Below are positions 5,285 to 12,446 of a DNA stretch of 19,856 nucleotides, in pieces. The stretch spans positions 1-19,856 of the forward strand of contig JAXMLJ010000153.1 of NCBI GenBank assembly GCA_034368805.1. The letters are read 5' to 3'. The stretch is from UBA2272 sp034368805. GTDB lineage: Bacteria > Actinomycetota > Coriobacteriia > Anaerosomatales > Anaerosomataceae. The translations under genes were made by a program, and so were the position numbers. The notes below the pieces were generated by a model. The model did no database searches and had not been told where the DNA came from. It saw nothing but the letters and a program-made list of their open reading frames with translations. Within the stretch, counting starts at the first letter, position 1. Every line of letters starts with the position of its first letter.

Positions 5285-6988
5285 GTGAAGGTGACGCGGT
5301 CGATCGTGGTCTTGCTCGGAGTAGCATTGCTCTCGGCCAGTCCGGTGCTTCCGGCCGCCGCCGCCGGTGCGTGGCCTGACGGGGGCCTGAAGGTGAACCT
5401 GAGCGTGCAGCGAGTCGCAGGATCCGACCGCTACGGGACTGCGGTCGCGATCGCGCAGCAGACGCACCCGGGCTGGACAGACGTCGCGCACGTGGTAGTG
5501 GCTTCGGGCGAGGATCGCGCTCTTGCGGACCCGCTCGCGGCTGGGAGTCTGTGCTGGGCGTACGACGCTCCGCTGCTGCTCGTAACCGGCTCGGGAGTCC
5601 CTGCACCCGTGAAGACCGCGCTGGAAGAGATAAGGTCGATCAACGACACAGTCACGGTCACGGTGGTCGGGGGACCGGTCGCGGTATCGCCTGCTGTAGT
5701 CGCCGAGATCGAGGCTATCGTCGGAGCCGGGAACGTCACGCAGCCCTGGATCACCGGTGATCGCTACACGACAGCCGCAGGCATCGCGCAGCTGACATCG
5801 GAGGTGGCCTCGGACACCGCACGGACGATTCCCGCACGCGCGTTGGTTGCCAACGGGACCGATGCCGCCGGGTTCGTTGACGCGCTAGCGGCGTCTGCGG
5901 TCTCGGCAGCCACCGGTATTCCCGTCCTGCTCGTCGAGAAGGACCGCGTTCCCGCCGCCACGAAAGGCGTCATCGAGGCATCGCCGCCGGGCTCGGTCGT
6001 GGTCGTGGGCGGCACAGCGGTCGTCTCGGGTGCCGCGTACACGGCTGCGAGCGGCACGACCCGCTGGTCGGGGTCCGACCGCTATGGAACTGCGGCCGTC
6101 ATTGCGACGGGTGCACGCACTCGCAGCTGGCTCACCGGCCCGACGGTGGGCATGGCGTCCGCCGTGCCGGACGCGCTTGCAGGAGCCACGAACATCGGCC
6201 GGTCAGGTGGGCCGCTGCTGTACGTCTATCCGCACACCGTGGGCCCCGCGACCGCGGGATACGTGCATCGCAACGGTGCGTTCGTCGACTCGGCACGGCT
6301 CTTTGGCGGCACTGCGGTTCTGACCGAGGGACTCGTGGCCGAGATCAAGGGTGCGCCGACGGCCCCGCGCGTCGTTGCGCCTACACCCAAGAGCTGGGTG
6401 GGCAAGAAGGCGCGGCTTGTGGTCGCGACCGGCGTGAACACGACCGAGGTGAACGTCTATACAGGGGCCACCCTCGTTGCGTCCAAGGTGTGCCCCTCGT
6501 ATGCGACGGTCGACCTGGGCGTGATCGCCACGCCGGCAGATGGCTCTACGTACCGCATCGTGGTCCGCAACCCGGACGGCGGCGAGTCGTCGGCCAGCGC
6601 GGGCTATCGCAGACACTCGTACCCGGCACCCACGTCGATCGTCGTGGACAAGTCCGACTTCCGGCTCTACTTCTTCAGGAACGACGTCTTCGTGAAAAGC
6701 TACCCGATCGCACACGGTAAGCCGAGTTCACCGACGCCGGTCGCGATCTGGCGCATCGACTCGAAGTACTACACCGATCCGGTCGGCGTGTACGGCCCGC
6801 GCAAGATGCGGATGTATCGCAAGATCGGCTCGTCGTACGTCCGTACCGGCTATGCGATCCATGGCACGAACCAGCCGTGGGTCATCGGCACCCAGGCCTC
6901 GGCCGGCTGCATCCGTATGTACAACCGCGATGTGCTCGAGCTGTTCCCGCAGGTTCCGCTCGGTACGATCGTGCAGACGCGGCTGTGA
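5285..6988 (+). CDS. Secreted protein with three CWB2 repeats and a C-terminal L,D-transpeptidase domain
   Basis: A 567-residue exported protein. Residues 1-27 form a signal peptide ending in ALPAAAA-type sequence. Three cell wall binding repeat 2 units follow, each opening with a [AST]G[SD][DR]RY-like motif: GSDRYGTA (46-53), TGDRYTTAAG (157-166) and GSDRYGTA (263-270); each carries a VVGG or LFGG segment. Residues about 360-440 look like an Ig-like linker. Residues 449-567 are a YkuD-type L,D-transpeptidase, with AIHGTN (His526) and ASAGCIRMYN (catalytic Cys542). Such enzymes make 3-3 peptidoglycan cross-links or attach proteins to the wall. The GTG at 5285 is preferred: AAGGGAG lies five bases upstream and the signal peptide starts there. 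The usual S/T-H-G-C is S-A-G-C here. Confidence 0.93.
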   Translation: MKVTRSIVVLLGVALLSASPVLPAAAAGAWPDGGLKVNLSVQRVAGSDRYGTAVAIAQQTHPGWTDVAHVVVASGEDRALADPLAAGSLCWAYDAPLLLVTGSGVPAPVKTALEEIRSINDTVTVTVVGGPVAVSPAVVAEIEAIVGAGNVTQPWITGDRYTTAAGIAQLTSEVASDTARTIPARALVANGTDAAGFVDALAASAVSAATGIPVLLVEKDRVPAATKGVIEASPPGSVVVVGGTAVVSGAAYTAASGTTRWSGSDRYGTAAVIATGARTRSWLTGPTVGMASAVPDALAGATNIGRSGGPLLYVYPHTVGPATAGYVHRNGAFVDSARLFGGTAVLTEGLVAEIKGAPTAPRVVAPTPKSWVGKKARLVVATGVNTTEVNVYTGATLVASKVCPSYATVDLGVIATPADGSTYRIVVRNPDGGESSASAGYRRHSYPAPTSIVVDKSDFRLYFFRNDVFVKSYPIAHGKPSSPTPVAIWRIDSKYYTDPVGVYGPRKMRMYRKIGSSYVRTGYAIHGTNQPWVIGTQASAGCIRMYNRDVLELFPQVPLGTIVQTRL

Positions 6989-6989
6989 C

Positions 6990-7017
6990 CTACGGCCGGG
7001 CCGGAGCGGCCTCGTAG
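6990..7017. terminator. Possible bidirectional hairpin between convergent genes
   Basis: CTACGGCCG at 6990-6998 can pair with CGGCCTCGTAG at 7007-7017 with a two-base bulge. It overlaps the last codons of the minus-strand lipid kinase and begins two bases after the transpeptidase stop, so it could end either transcript. There is no clear U-tract. Confidence 0.35.
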
Positions 7018-7934
7018 TCGCGTGGCAACGGGTTCTCCTCGGAGACGATGAACGTGGCCGCCCCCGGGAGTACGCGGGCGATCACGGGTGTCGCGGAGGG
7101 TAGCACCTCGCCGTCGTACTGAAGCGGCAGTGGTGGCTCGGAGGAGATCTTCACATGCGATGCGGTGTGAATCTCGAGTCCCGGACGCTGGGGATGGTCG
7201 CTGAGCCGGTCGACGAGCGCCGCCCAGACGGCCGGTAGCAAGCCGGCCGCAGTCCGTGTCTTGAGAACGACGACCTCGAGCAGCCCGTCTTGCGCATCGC
7301 TGCCGTGTGCCACCTCGAGGTCGAATTGGATCCGGGCGAGGTTGACGAGCAACACTGCGATGCCCTCGGTCTCGATCGTGCTGGCGTCCAACTCGATGGT
7401 GAAGCGGGCCACCGTCGGCGCGAGGTTCTGCAGCGCGCCGATGATGTAGGCGCCTTCGCCGAGCGTCTGCTTCAGACCCTGGGCGGTCTCCATGACAGAG
7501 GCGTCGTAGCCGACACCGGCGGCGATGGCGAATCCGATGTGGCGGGTGGCGCGCGCTCCGCGCGCCGGCACGACGAGCTCCCCGAGGTCGATCGACACCG
7601 TGCGCCCGGCCATCGTGGTCACCGCCAGGTCCACGGGGTCCACGGGAAGCCGCAGGTTTCGCGCGAGCAGGTTGGCCGTTCCGGCCGGGTAGGCGAGGAG
7701 CGGGATGCCGCTGTCCCTCAGTTGGTACGCGATGGCCGAGACGGTCCCGTCGCCGCCGGCCGCGATGATGCGAGCGTACTCGTGTGCGTCTCGCAGGAGG
7801 TGACCGAGGTCCGTGCCCTCGGACATGAAGCGCATGGTGACGTCCGCGTGATGGGAGCCGAGCTCGCGGATGAACTCGTAGAGGCCCGGGTCACCGAGTC
7901 CGGATCTGAGGTTACTCACGATGAGTATGTTCAC
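6990..7934 (-). CDS. Diacylglycerol kinase-family lipid kinase (DagK/YegS/LCB5 type)
   Basis: A 314-residue soluble kinase of the diacylglycerol/sphingosine kinase superfamily. The nucleotide-binding motif GGDGT (60-64) and the second conserved block PAGTANLLARNL (83-94) are intact; the C-terminal half is the beta-rich domain with YDGEVLPSATP (the D-G-E block). It would phosphorylate a lipid such as diacylglycerol, or act in phospholipid and lipoteichoic acid recycling; the exact lipid is not determined. The GTG start at 7934 is supported by GAGGAG six bases upstream and by homology beginning at MNILIVSN; the longer in-frame extension upstream is rejected because it overlaps rnd. Its stop is one base from the convergent transpeptidase stop. 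Confidence 0.92.
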   Translation of the reverse strand: MNILIVSNLRSGLGDPGLYEFIRELGSHHADVTMRFMSEGTDLGHLLRDAHEYARIIAAGGDGTVSAIAYQLRDSGIPLLAYPAGTANLLARNLRLPVDPVDLAVTTMAGRTVSIDLGELVVPARGARATRHIGFAIAAGVGYDASVMETAQGLKQTLGEGAYIIGALQNLAPTVARFTIELDASTIETEGIAVLLVNLARIQFDLEVAHGSDAQDGLLEVVVLKTRTAAGLLPAVWAALVDRLSDHPQRPGLEIHTASHVKISSEPPLPLQYDGEVLPSATPVIARVLPGAATFIVSEENPLPRDYEAAPARP

Positions 7935-7967
7935 GGGTTGCTCCTCGTGCGCCCGGAAACGTTCGGC

Positions 7968-7973
7968 TACACT
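7968..7973 (+). promoter_or_regulatory. Candidate -10 for the rnd operon
   Basis: TACACT (7968-7973) is a fair -10 in the 93-base divergent gap between the lipid kinase and rnd, about 55 bases before the rnd start. No good -35 is visible at 16-18 bases, so support is weak. Confidence 0.35.
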
Positions 7974-8027
7974 CGGTTCGGCACGGCGATGCGGTGCGCG
8001 TGCCCCTGACTTCGGGCTGGAGGTCCA

Positions 8028-9200
8028 TTGTACATCGGTGACGTCGTTGCTCTTGAGGCCGCATGCGCAACCCTTGCCGGGGAGCGTGTGGTGGCCATAG
8101 ACACAGAGTTCATGCGGGAGCGGACGTACTTCGCTCGGCTGTGCCTGATCCAGATCGGTACCGATCGCGATGTCTTCGTGGTCGACGCGATCGCGCTCGA
8201 GGGTGAGTTGGGGCGCCTCGCGCCACTGCTTGAGTCGCCGGAGACCGTCAAGGTGTTCCATGCAGGCTCGCAGGACGTGGAGGTGCTGCTCAAAGCGACG
8301 GGCGTGACGCCGCGGCCGCTGTTCGACACGCAGGTCGCGGCCACGCTCGCGGGTTTCCCCACGCAGGTCGGTTACGCACAGCTCGTACACGACCTTCTCG
8401 GCGCCGAGATCGACAAGGCCGATACGTTCACCGACTGGTCGGTTCGGCCCCTGAGCGACACACAGCTCGCGTACGCCGCCGCCGATGTCGAGCACTTGCC
8501 GAAGGTGTACGAGATCTTGCGCGAGCGCCTCGAGCGCGAAGGTCGGCTCGAGTGGCTCGAGGCGGACTTTGCGCGGCTCGCCGATCCGGCAACGTACTTC
8601 GCGGACCCTGGCGAGCAGTACCGTCGGGTCAAGCGTGCTTCATCACTCGATCGGCGGTCGCTTGCCGTGTTGCGGGAGGTGGCGGCGTGGCGGGAGACCG
8701 AGGCGCAGCGCCGCGATGTGCCCCGGCGCTGGCTCGTCTCGGACGAGAGCCTCATAGAGGTGGCCAGGCGCCGCCCCGCTGACGCGGCTGCGCTGGCGGG
8801 AATCCGGGGTGTCGGTGACCGCGCAGCCGGCAAGATGGCCGCCGGGATACTCAGGGCGATAGCCGACGGCATGGCCGTGCCCGAGGAGGACCTCCTGCGG
8901 CTGCCCAAGCGTAGCCTTGTCCCCACCGATGCCCAGCCGGTCGCCGATGTCCTATCGGCGGTATGCCGGATCCGGGCGCGTGAGCACGGGGTCGCCCTGA
9001 CGCTGCTCGCGACCCGCGACGAACTCGAGCGGTTCGCCGCCGGCGAACGCGACGGCCATCCGCTCGCCGGGGGCTGGCGGCGCACGTTGGTCGGTGCCGA
9101 GCTCGAGGCGCTGCTCGACAGCCGGTCCTCGCTCTCCATGCGCGATGGCCGGATCGTGCTGTCCGAGGTGTCGGAGGAGCGTGCGGATGCCGCCGACTGA
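8028..9200 (+). CDS. rnd: Ribonuclease D
   Basis: A 390-residue 3'-5' exoribonuclease of the DEDDy family, acting in tRNA 3' maturation and RNA turnover. ExoI is AIDTEFMRE (Asp25, Glu27), ExoII is KVFHAGSQD (Asp84) and ExoIII is YAAADVEHL (Tyr150, Asp154), so all catalytic residues are present. An HRDC domain follows at about 211-285 (SLAVLREVAAWRETEAQRRD, then SDESLIEVARRRP), and the C-terminal 100 residues form a second HRDC-like region. Start is TTG, with GGAGG at 8019-8023 four bases before it; no in-frame ATG or GTG lies close. It opens a plus-strand operon with xseA, xseB, HIT and degV, and its stop lies inside the xseA start region (14-base overlap). Confidence 0.95.
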   Translation: MYIGDVVALEAACATLAGERVVAIDTEFMRERTYFARLCLIQIGTDRDVFVVDAIALEGELGRLAPLLESPETVKVFHAGSQDVEVLLKATGVTPRPLFDTQVAATLAGFPTQVGYAQLVHDLLGAEIDKADTFTDWSVRPLSDTQLAYAAADVEHLPKVYEILRERLEREGRLEWLEADFARLADPATYFADPGEQYRRVKRASSLDRRSLAVLREVAAWRETEAQRRDVPRRWLVSDESLIEVARRRPADAAALAGIRGVGDRAAGKMAAGILRAIADGMAVPEEDLLRLPKRSLVPTDAQPVADVLSAVCRIRAREHGVALTLLATRDELERFAAGERDGHPLAGGWRRTLVGAELEALLDSRSSLSMRDGRIVLSEVSEERADAAD

Positions 9201-10524
9201 GCGTGCGCTGAGCGTCGCCGATGCGATGTCGCTTGCCAAGGGCGCCCTCGAGCAGGTGCGGATCCGTGTCGTCGGCGAGGTCTCCGGGGCGACCGTCAAG
9301 CCCGGCTACAAGGCGGTGTACTTCTCACTCAAGGACGAATCGGCGCTCATGCCCTGTCTCATGTGGCGTGATGTCTACGATGGCTGCGGTGTCGCGCTCA
9401 ACGACGGGCAGCTCGTCGAGATCACCGGCTTCTTCACTGCGTATGCCCCGAAGGGACGGATGCAGTTCCAGGCACGTTCGGTGGTCGCGGCCGGCGAGGG
9501 TGCGCTCAGGATCCAGGTCGCCGAGCTCGCTCGCAGGCTTGAGGCCGAGGGTCTGATGGATCTCGCCCGCAAGCGCCCGCTGCCCCGCTTCCCGGGCCGC
9601 ATAGGGCTGGTGACTTCACCTCGCGGCAAGGCCGTCCATGATGTCATTCAGACCCTCGGGCGCCGTTATCCGTCCGCCGAACTCGTCATCGCGGGCGTAG
9701 CCGTCGAGGGCGACTCGGCCGTCGGCGAGATCGTCCGGGGACTGGCCGCAGTCGGCTCGTCTGCGGGTGTGGAAGTCGTGATCCTCGCGCGGGGCGGCGG
9801 CAGTTACGAGGACCTGATGCCGTTCAATGCCGAGGCGGTCGCCCGAGCCGTTGTCGCGTGTCCGGTGCCCGTGGTGACCGGGATCGGTCACGAACCCGAC
9901 ACGAGCATCGCAGACATGGTCGCCGACATGCGCGCTTCGACCCCGACAGCGGCGGCCGAGGCCGTCGCGCCTGACCGGGAAGAGGTGGCGCGCAGGCTTG
10001 ATGCCGCAGGTAGGCTGCTGGGCTCGGCGCTGTCGGGTCGCGTCACTGCCGCTGCCCATCGGCTGAACCTCCTGTCTCACCGGCCGGTACTGGCCGACCC
10101 GATCGTTGTACTCGAGACGCAGAAGCAGACGCTCGATGTGCTCGCGGGCGGTCTCGTGCGCGCGTTGCCGGCGCGGCTCGTGCGTCAGCGGGAGTCGATG
10201 CGGCGCTTTGCGGAGTCGCTCGCGCGTGTCGGTCCGCGGCTCGGTGAGCGCGAGCGTGTGGCCCTGGCGCGGGGTCGCGAGCGCGCTGCGGGGGCGGGGC
10301 GCGTACTGCTCGCCCAGACGGGTGGCGCGCTCGGTGCCGCTGCGGCACGTCTCGAGGATCTCTCGCCGCTCGGGATACTGGGGCGGGGCTTCGCGGTATG
10401 TTATGAAGAGGACGGTGGCGTCGTGCGTGATCACACGCAGGTGGTTCCCGGGGACCGGGTGCGCGTGCTCCTGGCCCGGGGGCGACTCGGTTGCGTCGTC
10501 GAAGACACCGGATCGGAGGAGTAG
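9187..10524 (+). CDS. xseA: Exodeoxyribonuclease VII large subunit
   Basis: A 445-residue protein with an N-terminal OB-fold (about 5-100; KAVYFSLKDE) and the Exonuclease VII large-subunit catalytic domain. Family motifs are GLVTSPRGKAVHDV (140-153), LARGGGSYEDLMPFN (200-214) and GIGHEPDTSIAD (232-243, with His235 and Asp238), then a long helical region and the short C-terminal strand region LGRGFAVCY. With XseB it degrades single-stranded DNA to oligonucleotides. ATG at 9187 is chosen, with GGAGGAG about seven bases upstream; an in-frame GTG at 9181 is too close to that site. It overlaps the rnd 3' end, and xseB begins at the next base after its stop. Confidence 0.96.
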   Translation: MPPTERALSVADAMSLAKGALEQVRIRVVGEVSGATVKPGYKAVYFSLKDESALMPCLMWRDVYDGCGVALNDGQLVEITGFFTAYAPKGRMQFQARSVVAAGEGALRIQVAELARRLEAEGLMDLARKRPLPRFPGRIGLVTSPRGKAVHDVIQTLGRRYPSAELVIAGVAVEGDSAVGEIVRGLAAVGSSAGVEVVILARGGGSYEDLMPFNAEAVARAVVACPVPVVTGIGHEPDTSIADMVADMRASTPTAAAEAVAPDREEVARRLDAAGRLLGSALSGRVTAAAHRLNLLSHRPVLADPIVVLETQKQTLDVLAGGLVRALPARLVRQRESMRRFAESLARVGPRLGERERVALARGRERAAGAGRVLLAQTGGALGAAAARLEDLSPLGILGRGFAVCYEEDGGVVRDHTQVVPGDRVRVLLARGRLGCVVEDTGSEE

Positions 10525-10794
10525 ATGACGTCGGAGGCAGGAGCGCCCGGGGAGATGACGTTCGGTGCGGCGCTTGGCGAACTCGAGCAGATCGTGAAGG
10601 CGCTCGAGTCCGGGCAGCTCGAACTCGAGGAGAGCCTTGAGCGATACGAGCGGGGCGTGGCGCTGCTGAGGGCGTGCCAGGCCAAGCTCGCCACCGCCGA
10701 GCAACGCGTCATGATGCTTGTCGGCGAGCTCGAGTCGGACGATGCGGGTGCCGGAGCGGCGCAGGTGTCGGAGGAGGGGGTGTGCGGTGAGTGA
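10525..10794 (+). CDS. xseB: Exodeoxyribonuclease VII small subunit
   Basis: An 89-residue helical protein. The core MTFGAALGELEQIVKALESG and ELEESLERYERGVALLRACQ is the XseB signature (F...L..LE.IV..LE.G...LE.S...YE.G..L...C). The small subunit coats the helical arm of XseA and is needed for nuclease activity. The ATG directly follows the xseA TAG, with GGAGGAG overlapping the end of xseA; an in-frame ATG at 10555 would give a 79-residue product that still contains the whole family core, so the start is not certain. Its last eight bases overlap the HIT gene. Confidence 0.94.
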   Translation: MTSEAGAPGEMTFGAALGELEQIVKALESGQLELEESLERYERGVALLRACQAKLATAEQRVMMLVGELESDDAGAGAAQVSEEGVCGE

Positions 10795-11143
10795 CTGTAT
10801 CTTCTGCATGGTCGCCCGGGGTGAGATACCCGCACGGGTCATCTTCGAGGACGACCTGATCGTCGCCTTTGACGACATCGCCCCGCAAGGTCCGGTGCAC
10901 ACGCTGATCGTACCGAGGGAGCACTATGAGGACCTCGGTGACGACGTTCCCCCGGAGGTGCTCTGCGCGCTGATGGCCGCCGCGCCGCGGGTGGCCGAGG
11001 CCAAGGGCGTTGCCGAGAGCGGGTATCGCGTGATCGTCAACAACGGTCGCGACGCGATGCAGACGGTGCATCATCTGCATGTGCACGTGATCGGCGGGCG
11101 TGCGATGGCGCATGGCATGGTCCACTTCAGTGACGATAGGTGA
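10787..11143 (+). CDS. HIT-family nucleotide hydrolase (HINT-like)
   Basis: A 118-residue histidine triad protein. The triad HLHVH followed by VIGGR is at 96-104 (His96, His98, His100), and the N-terminal SDCIFC (Cys4, Cys7) is the zinc-site motif of HINT/PKCI-type members. These enzymes hydrolyse nucleoside phosphoramidates and acyl-adenylates, such as AMP-lysine formed by tRNA synthetases. GTG at 10787 is the start: it gives the typical N-terminus MSDCIFC and overlaps the xseB stop. A purine-rich GGAGGAGGGGG lies about 7-17 bases upstream. It is co-transcribed with xseAB and degV. Confidence 0.94.
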   Translation: MSDCIFCMVARGEIPARVIFEDDLIVAFDDIAPQGPVHTLIVPREHYEDLGDDVPPEVLCALMAAAPRVAEAKGVAESGYRVIVNNGRDAMQTVHHLHVHVIGGRAMAHGMVHFSDDR

Positions 11144-11154
11144 GGAGCCGAGCG

Positions 11155-12000
11155 ATGGAACGAACGGTATGCGTGGTCACGGACTCGACATCGGACATCC
11201 CGCGCGATGTCGCCGCCGAACTCGGCATCTCGATCGTGCCGCTGAACGTGAGCATCGATGGCGAGACGTTCTCCGACGGCGACATGTCGCTTTCGGAGTT
11301 CTTCCGTCGGATGAACGCCGCTAAGGAGCTGCCGAAGACCTCGCAGCCCTCGGTCGGGGCGTTCGTCACGGCGTTCGAGCAGGCACTCGAGCACTGTGCC
11401 GAGGTCGTATGTGTCACCATCTCCAACCGGCTCTCGGGTACGCTCGAGTCGGCGACCGAGGCGGCACGCGTCGTCGGCGAGCGCGTGCACGTCTTCGATA
11501 GTCTCAACCTGTCGTGGGGAGAGGGCTATCAGGCGGTAGCGGCGGCGCGCGCTGCGGCGGCGGGCGCGACGGTCGACGAGGTCAAGGACATGCTCGAGGA
11601 ACTCCGCGACCGGGTCCACATGGTCGTAGGGCTCGACACGCTCGAGAACCTTGCGCGCGGAGGCAGGATCGGTCGGGTCTCGGCACTGGTCGGCGGCATG
11701 CTCAATCTCAAGGTGCTGCTCACCGTAGGTCCCGACGGCGCGTTCGAGCCCGTTCATCGGGCCAGAGGCGCCAAAGCGGCGCTCCAGGCGACGGTCGACT
11801 GGGTCGCGGGGCAGGTCGATGCGACCCGGGCGGCTGCCTTTGCGGTCCAGCACGCCGAGTCGCCGGACAAGGCCGCATGGCTCGAGGCGGCCATCCGTGA
11901 GCGCTTCAACGTCGCGGAGATGCGCGTGATCGAAGCGGGAAGCGTGATCTCGACACACACGGGAACAGGTTGGGGCGTCACGGCGGTGCAGACCGGCTGA
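11155..12000 (+). CDS. DegV-family fatty acid-binding protein (FakB-like)
   Basis: A 281-residue DegV protein. Visible family blocks are VTDSTSDIP (8-16), KTSQPSVGAF (61-70) and TISNRLSGTLESATEAA (88-104), where the SGT segment binds the lipid carboxylate, plus a C-terminal domain with TGTGWGVTAV. In Firmicutes such proteins (FakB) present fatty acids to the kinase FakA; no fakA is in this window, so the pathway link is inferred. ATG at 11155 is preferred over an in-frame GTG at 11140, because GAGGAG lies seven bases before the ATG. It is the last gene of the rnd operon and is followed 26 bases later by a strong terminator. Confidence 0.92.
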   Translation: MERTVCVVTDSTSDIPRDVAAELGISIVPLNVSIDGETFSDGDMSLSEFFRRMNAAKELPKTSQPSVGAFVTAFEQALEHCAEVVCVTISNRLSGTLESATEAARVVGERVHVFDSLNLSWGEGYQAVAAARAAAAGATVDEVKDMLEELRDRVHMVVGLDTLENLARGGRIGRVSALVGGMLNLKVLLTVGPDGAFEPVHRARGAKAALQATVDWVAGQVDATRAAAFAVQHAESPDKAAWLEAAIRERFNVAEMRVIEAGSVISTHTGTGWGVTAVQTG

Positions 12001-12026
12001 GGCACTCGCGACGAGTCCGAAACGTG

Positions 12027-12058
12027 GGACGGCCCCGACCTTCGGGCCGGGGCCGTCC
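12027..12058 (+). terminator. Strong UUCG-capped terminator of the rnd-degV operon
   Basis: GGACGGCCCC (12027-12036) pairs perfectly with GGGGCCGTCC (12049-12058). The inner CC-TTCG-GG (12039-12046) forms a stable UUCG tetraloop. The sequence after it on plus (TGATTCCTTCCCTTGTT) is T-rich. The symmetric stem could also act on minus-strand transcripts. Confidence 0.88.
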
Positions 12059-12061
12059 TGA

Positions 12062-12198
12062 TTCCTTCCCTTGTTACCCCTGAGTCTCAGGCGGCGTTTG
12101 TTCGTGGCGTGACCGCCACGCATCGGGATGCCGGTCGCCGATGATGCCGCAACCGCGGTGGGGCGGATTCCCCGCGTCACCGCATGTTAGGGAAGGGA
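12062..12198. other. Predicted multi-hairpin structured element, possible ncRNA or leader
   Basis: This gene-free stretch folds by eye into a closed domain. The outer helix pairs TTCCTTCCCT (12062-12071) with AGGGAAGGGA (12189-12198), ten pairs including one G-U in the plus-strand RNA. Inside are CCTGA/TCAGG (12079-12091), CGTGGCG-TGAC-CGCCACG (12103-12120), CATCGG/CCGATG (12121-12143) and GCGGTG/CACCGC (12155-12183). The element starts four bases after the degV terminator. No open frame with a ribosome site is present and it matches no riboswitch consensus I can recall. The wobble pair favours the plus strand; strand and function are undetermined. Confidence 0.45.
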
Positions 12199-12225
12199 AA
12201 CTGTCAAGGTAGTGTAAAACCTAAC
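12186..12225. repeat. GTTAGG/CCTAAC inverted repeat flanking a TTGACA-like box
   Basis: GTTAGG (12186-12191) and CCTAAC (12220-12225) are perfect complements 28 bases apart. Between them, TGTCAA at 12202-12207 is TTGACA on the minus strand and TAGTGT at 12210-12215 is a possible plus -10. The left arm overlaps the 3' strand of the outer helix of the structured element, so the two pairings exclude each other. Confidence 0.4.
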
Positions 12226-12275
12226 GCCTTCGCCGTGTGAATGCAACTGTTCGGCTACGGCTACGGTGCCGGGGA

Positions 12276-12306
12276 GCCGTTGACCGACGAGGCGGTGCCG
12301 TTGACC
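12276..12306 (+). repeat. Direct repeat GCCGTTGACC, 21-bp period, upstream of acs
   Basis: GCCGTTGACC occurs at 12276-12285 and 12297-12306. The 21-bp offset is about two helical turns. Nearby CGGTGCCG also occurs twice (12264-12271, 12293-12300), and GACCGACGAG occurs at 12282-12291 and 12402-12411. This may be a binding region for a regulator of acs, or TTGACC may serve as a -35; no matching -10 at 16-18 bases is seen. Confidence 0.45.
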
Positions 12307-12318
12307 TGGAACCGACGG

Positions 12319-12342
12319 CTACCGGCTCGTGTGAGCCGGTAG
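12319..12342 (+). promoter_or_regulatory. Perfect 10-bp hairpin in the acs upstream region
   Basis: CTACCGGCTC (12319-12328) and GAGCCGGTAG (12333-12342) are perfect complements with loop GTGT. It lies 104 bases before the acs ATG. It could be an attenuator stem, an mRNA-stabilising structure or a palindromic operator. No T-run follows, so a simple terminator is less likely. A candidate -10 TACACT lies downstream at 12373-12378. Confidence 0.5.
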
Positions 12343-12446
12343 GATAGGCAGGTGCATCCGTAGGCACCAACGTACACTCGCACGTGGCTCGCCAGCTGCA
12401 GGACCGACGAGCCATAGTCCACTCACACGTTGAAAGGAGCGACCGG

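Noticed and set aside
7935..8495. In-frame upstream extension of the lipid kinase
   Set aside because: It overlaps rnd antisense, lacks homology, and the GTG at 7934 has a well-placed GAGGAG.
9616..10902. A 428-codon minus-strand open frame opposite xseA and xseB
   Set aside because: Same shadow pattern; the plus-strand genes carry clear XseA and XseB signatures.
12151..12183. A T-box-like look of AACCGCGGTGGGG in the acs upstream region
   Set aside because: The AGGGTGGNACCGCG T-box core is not matched, there is no specifier stem, and the downstream gene is not an aminoacyl-tRNA synthetase or amino acid gene.
12062..12446. Known riboswitches (TPP, FMN, cobalamin, c-di-GMP, glycine, ZTP) in the gap
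   Set aside because: None of their conserved sequence boxes, as I remember them, is present on either strand.
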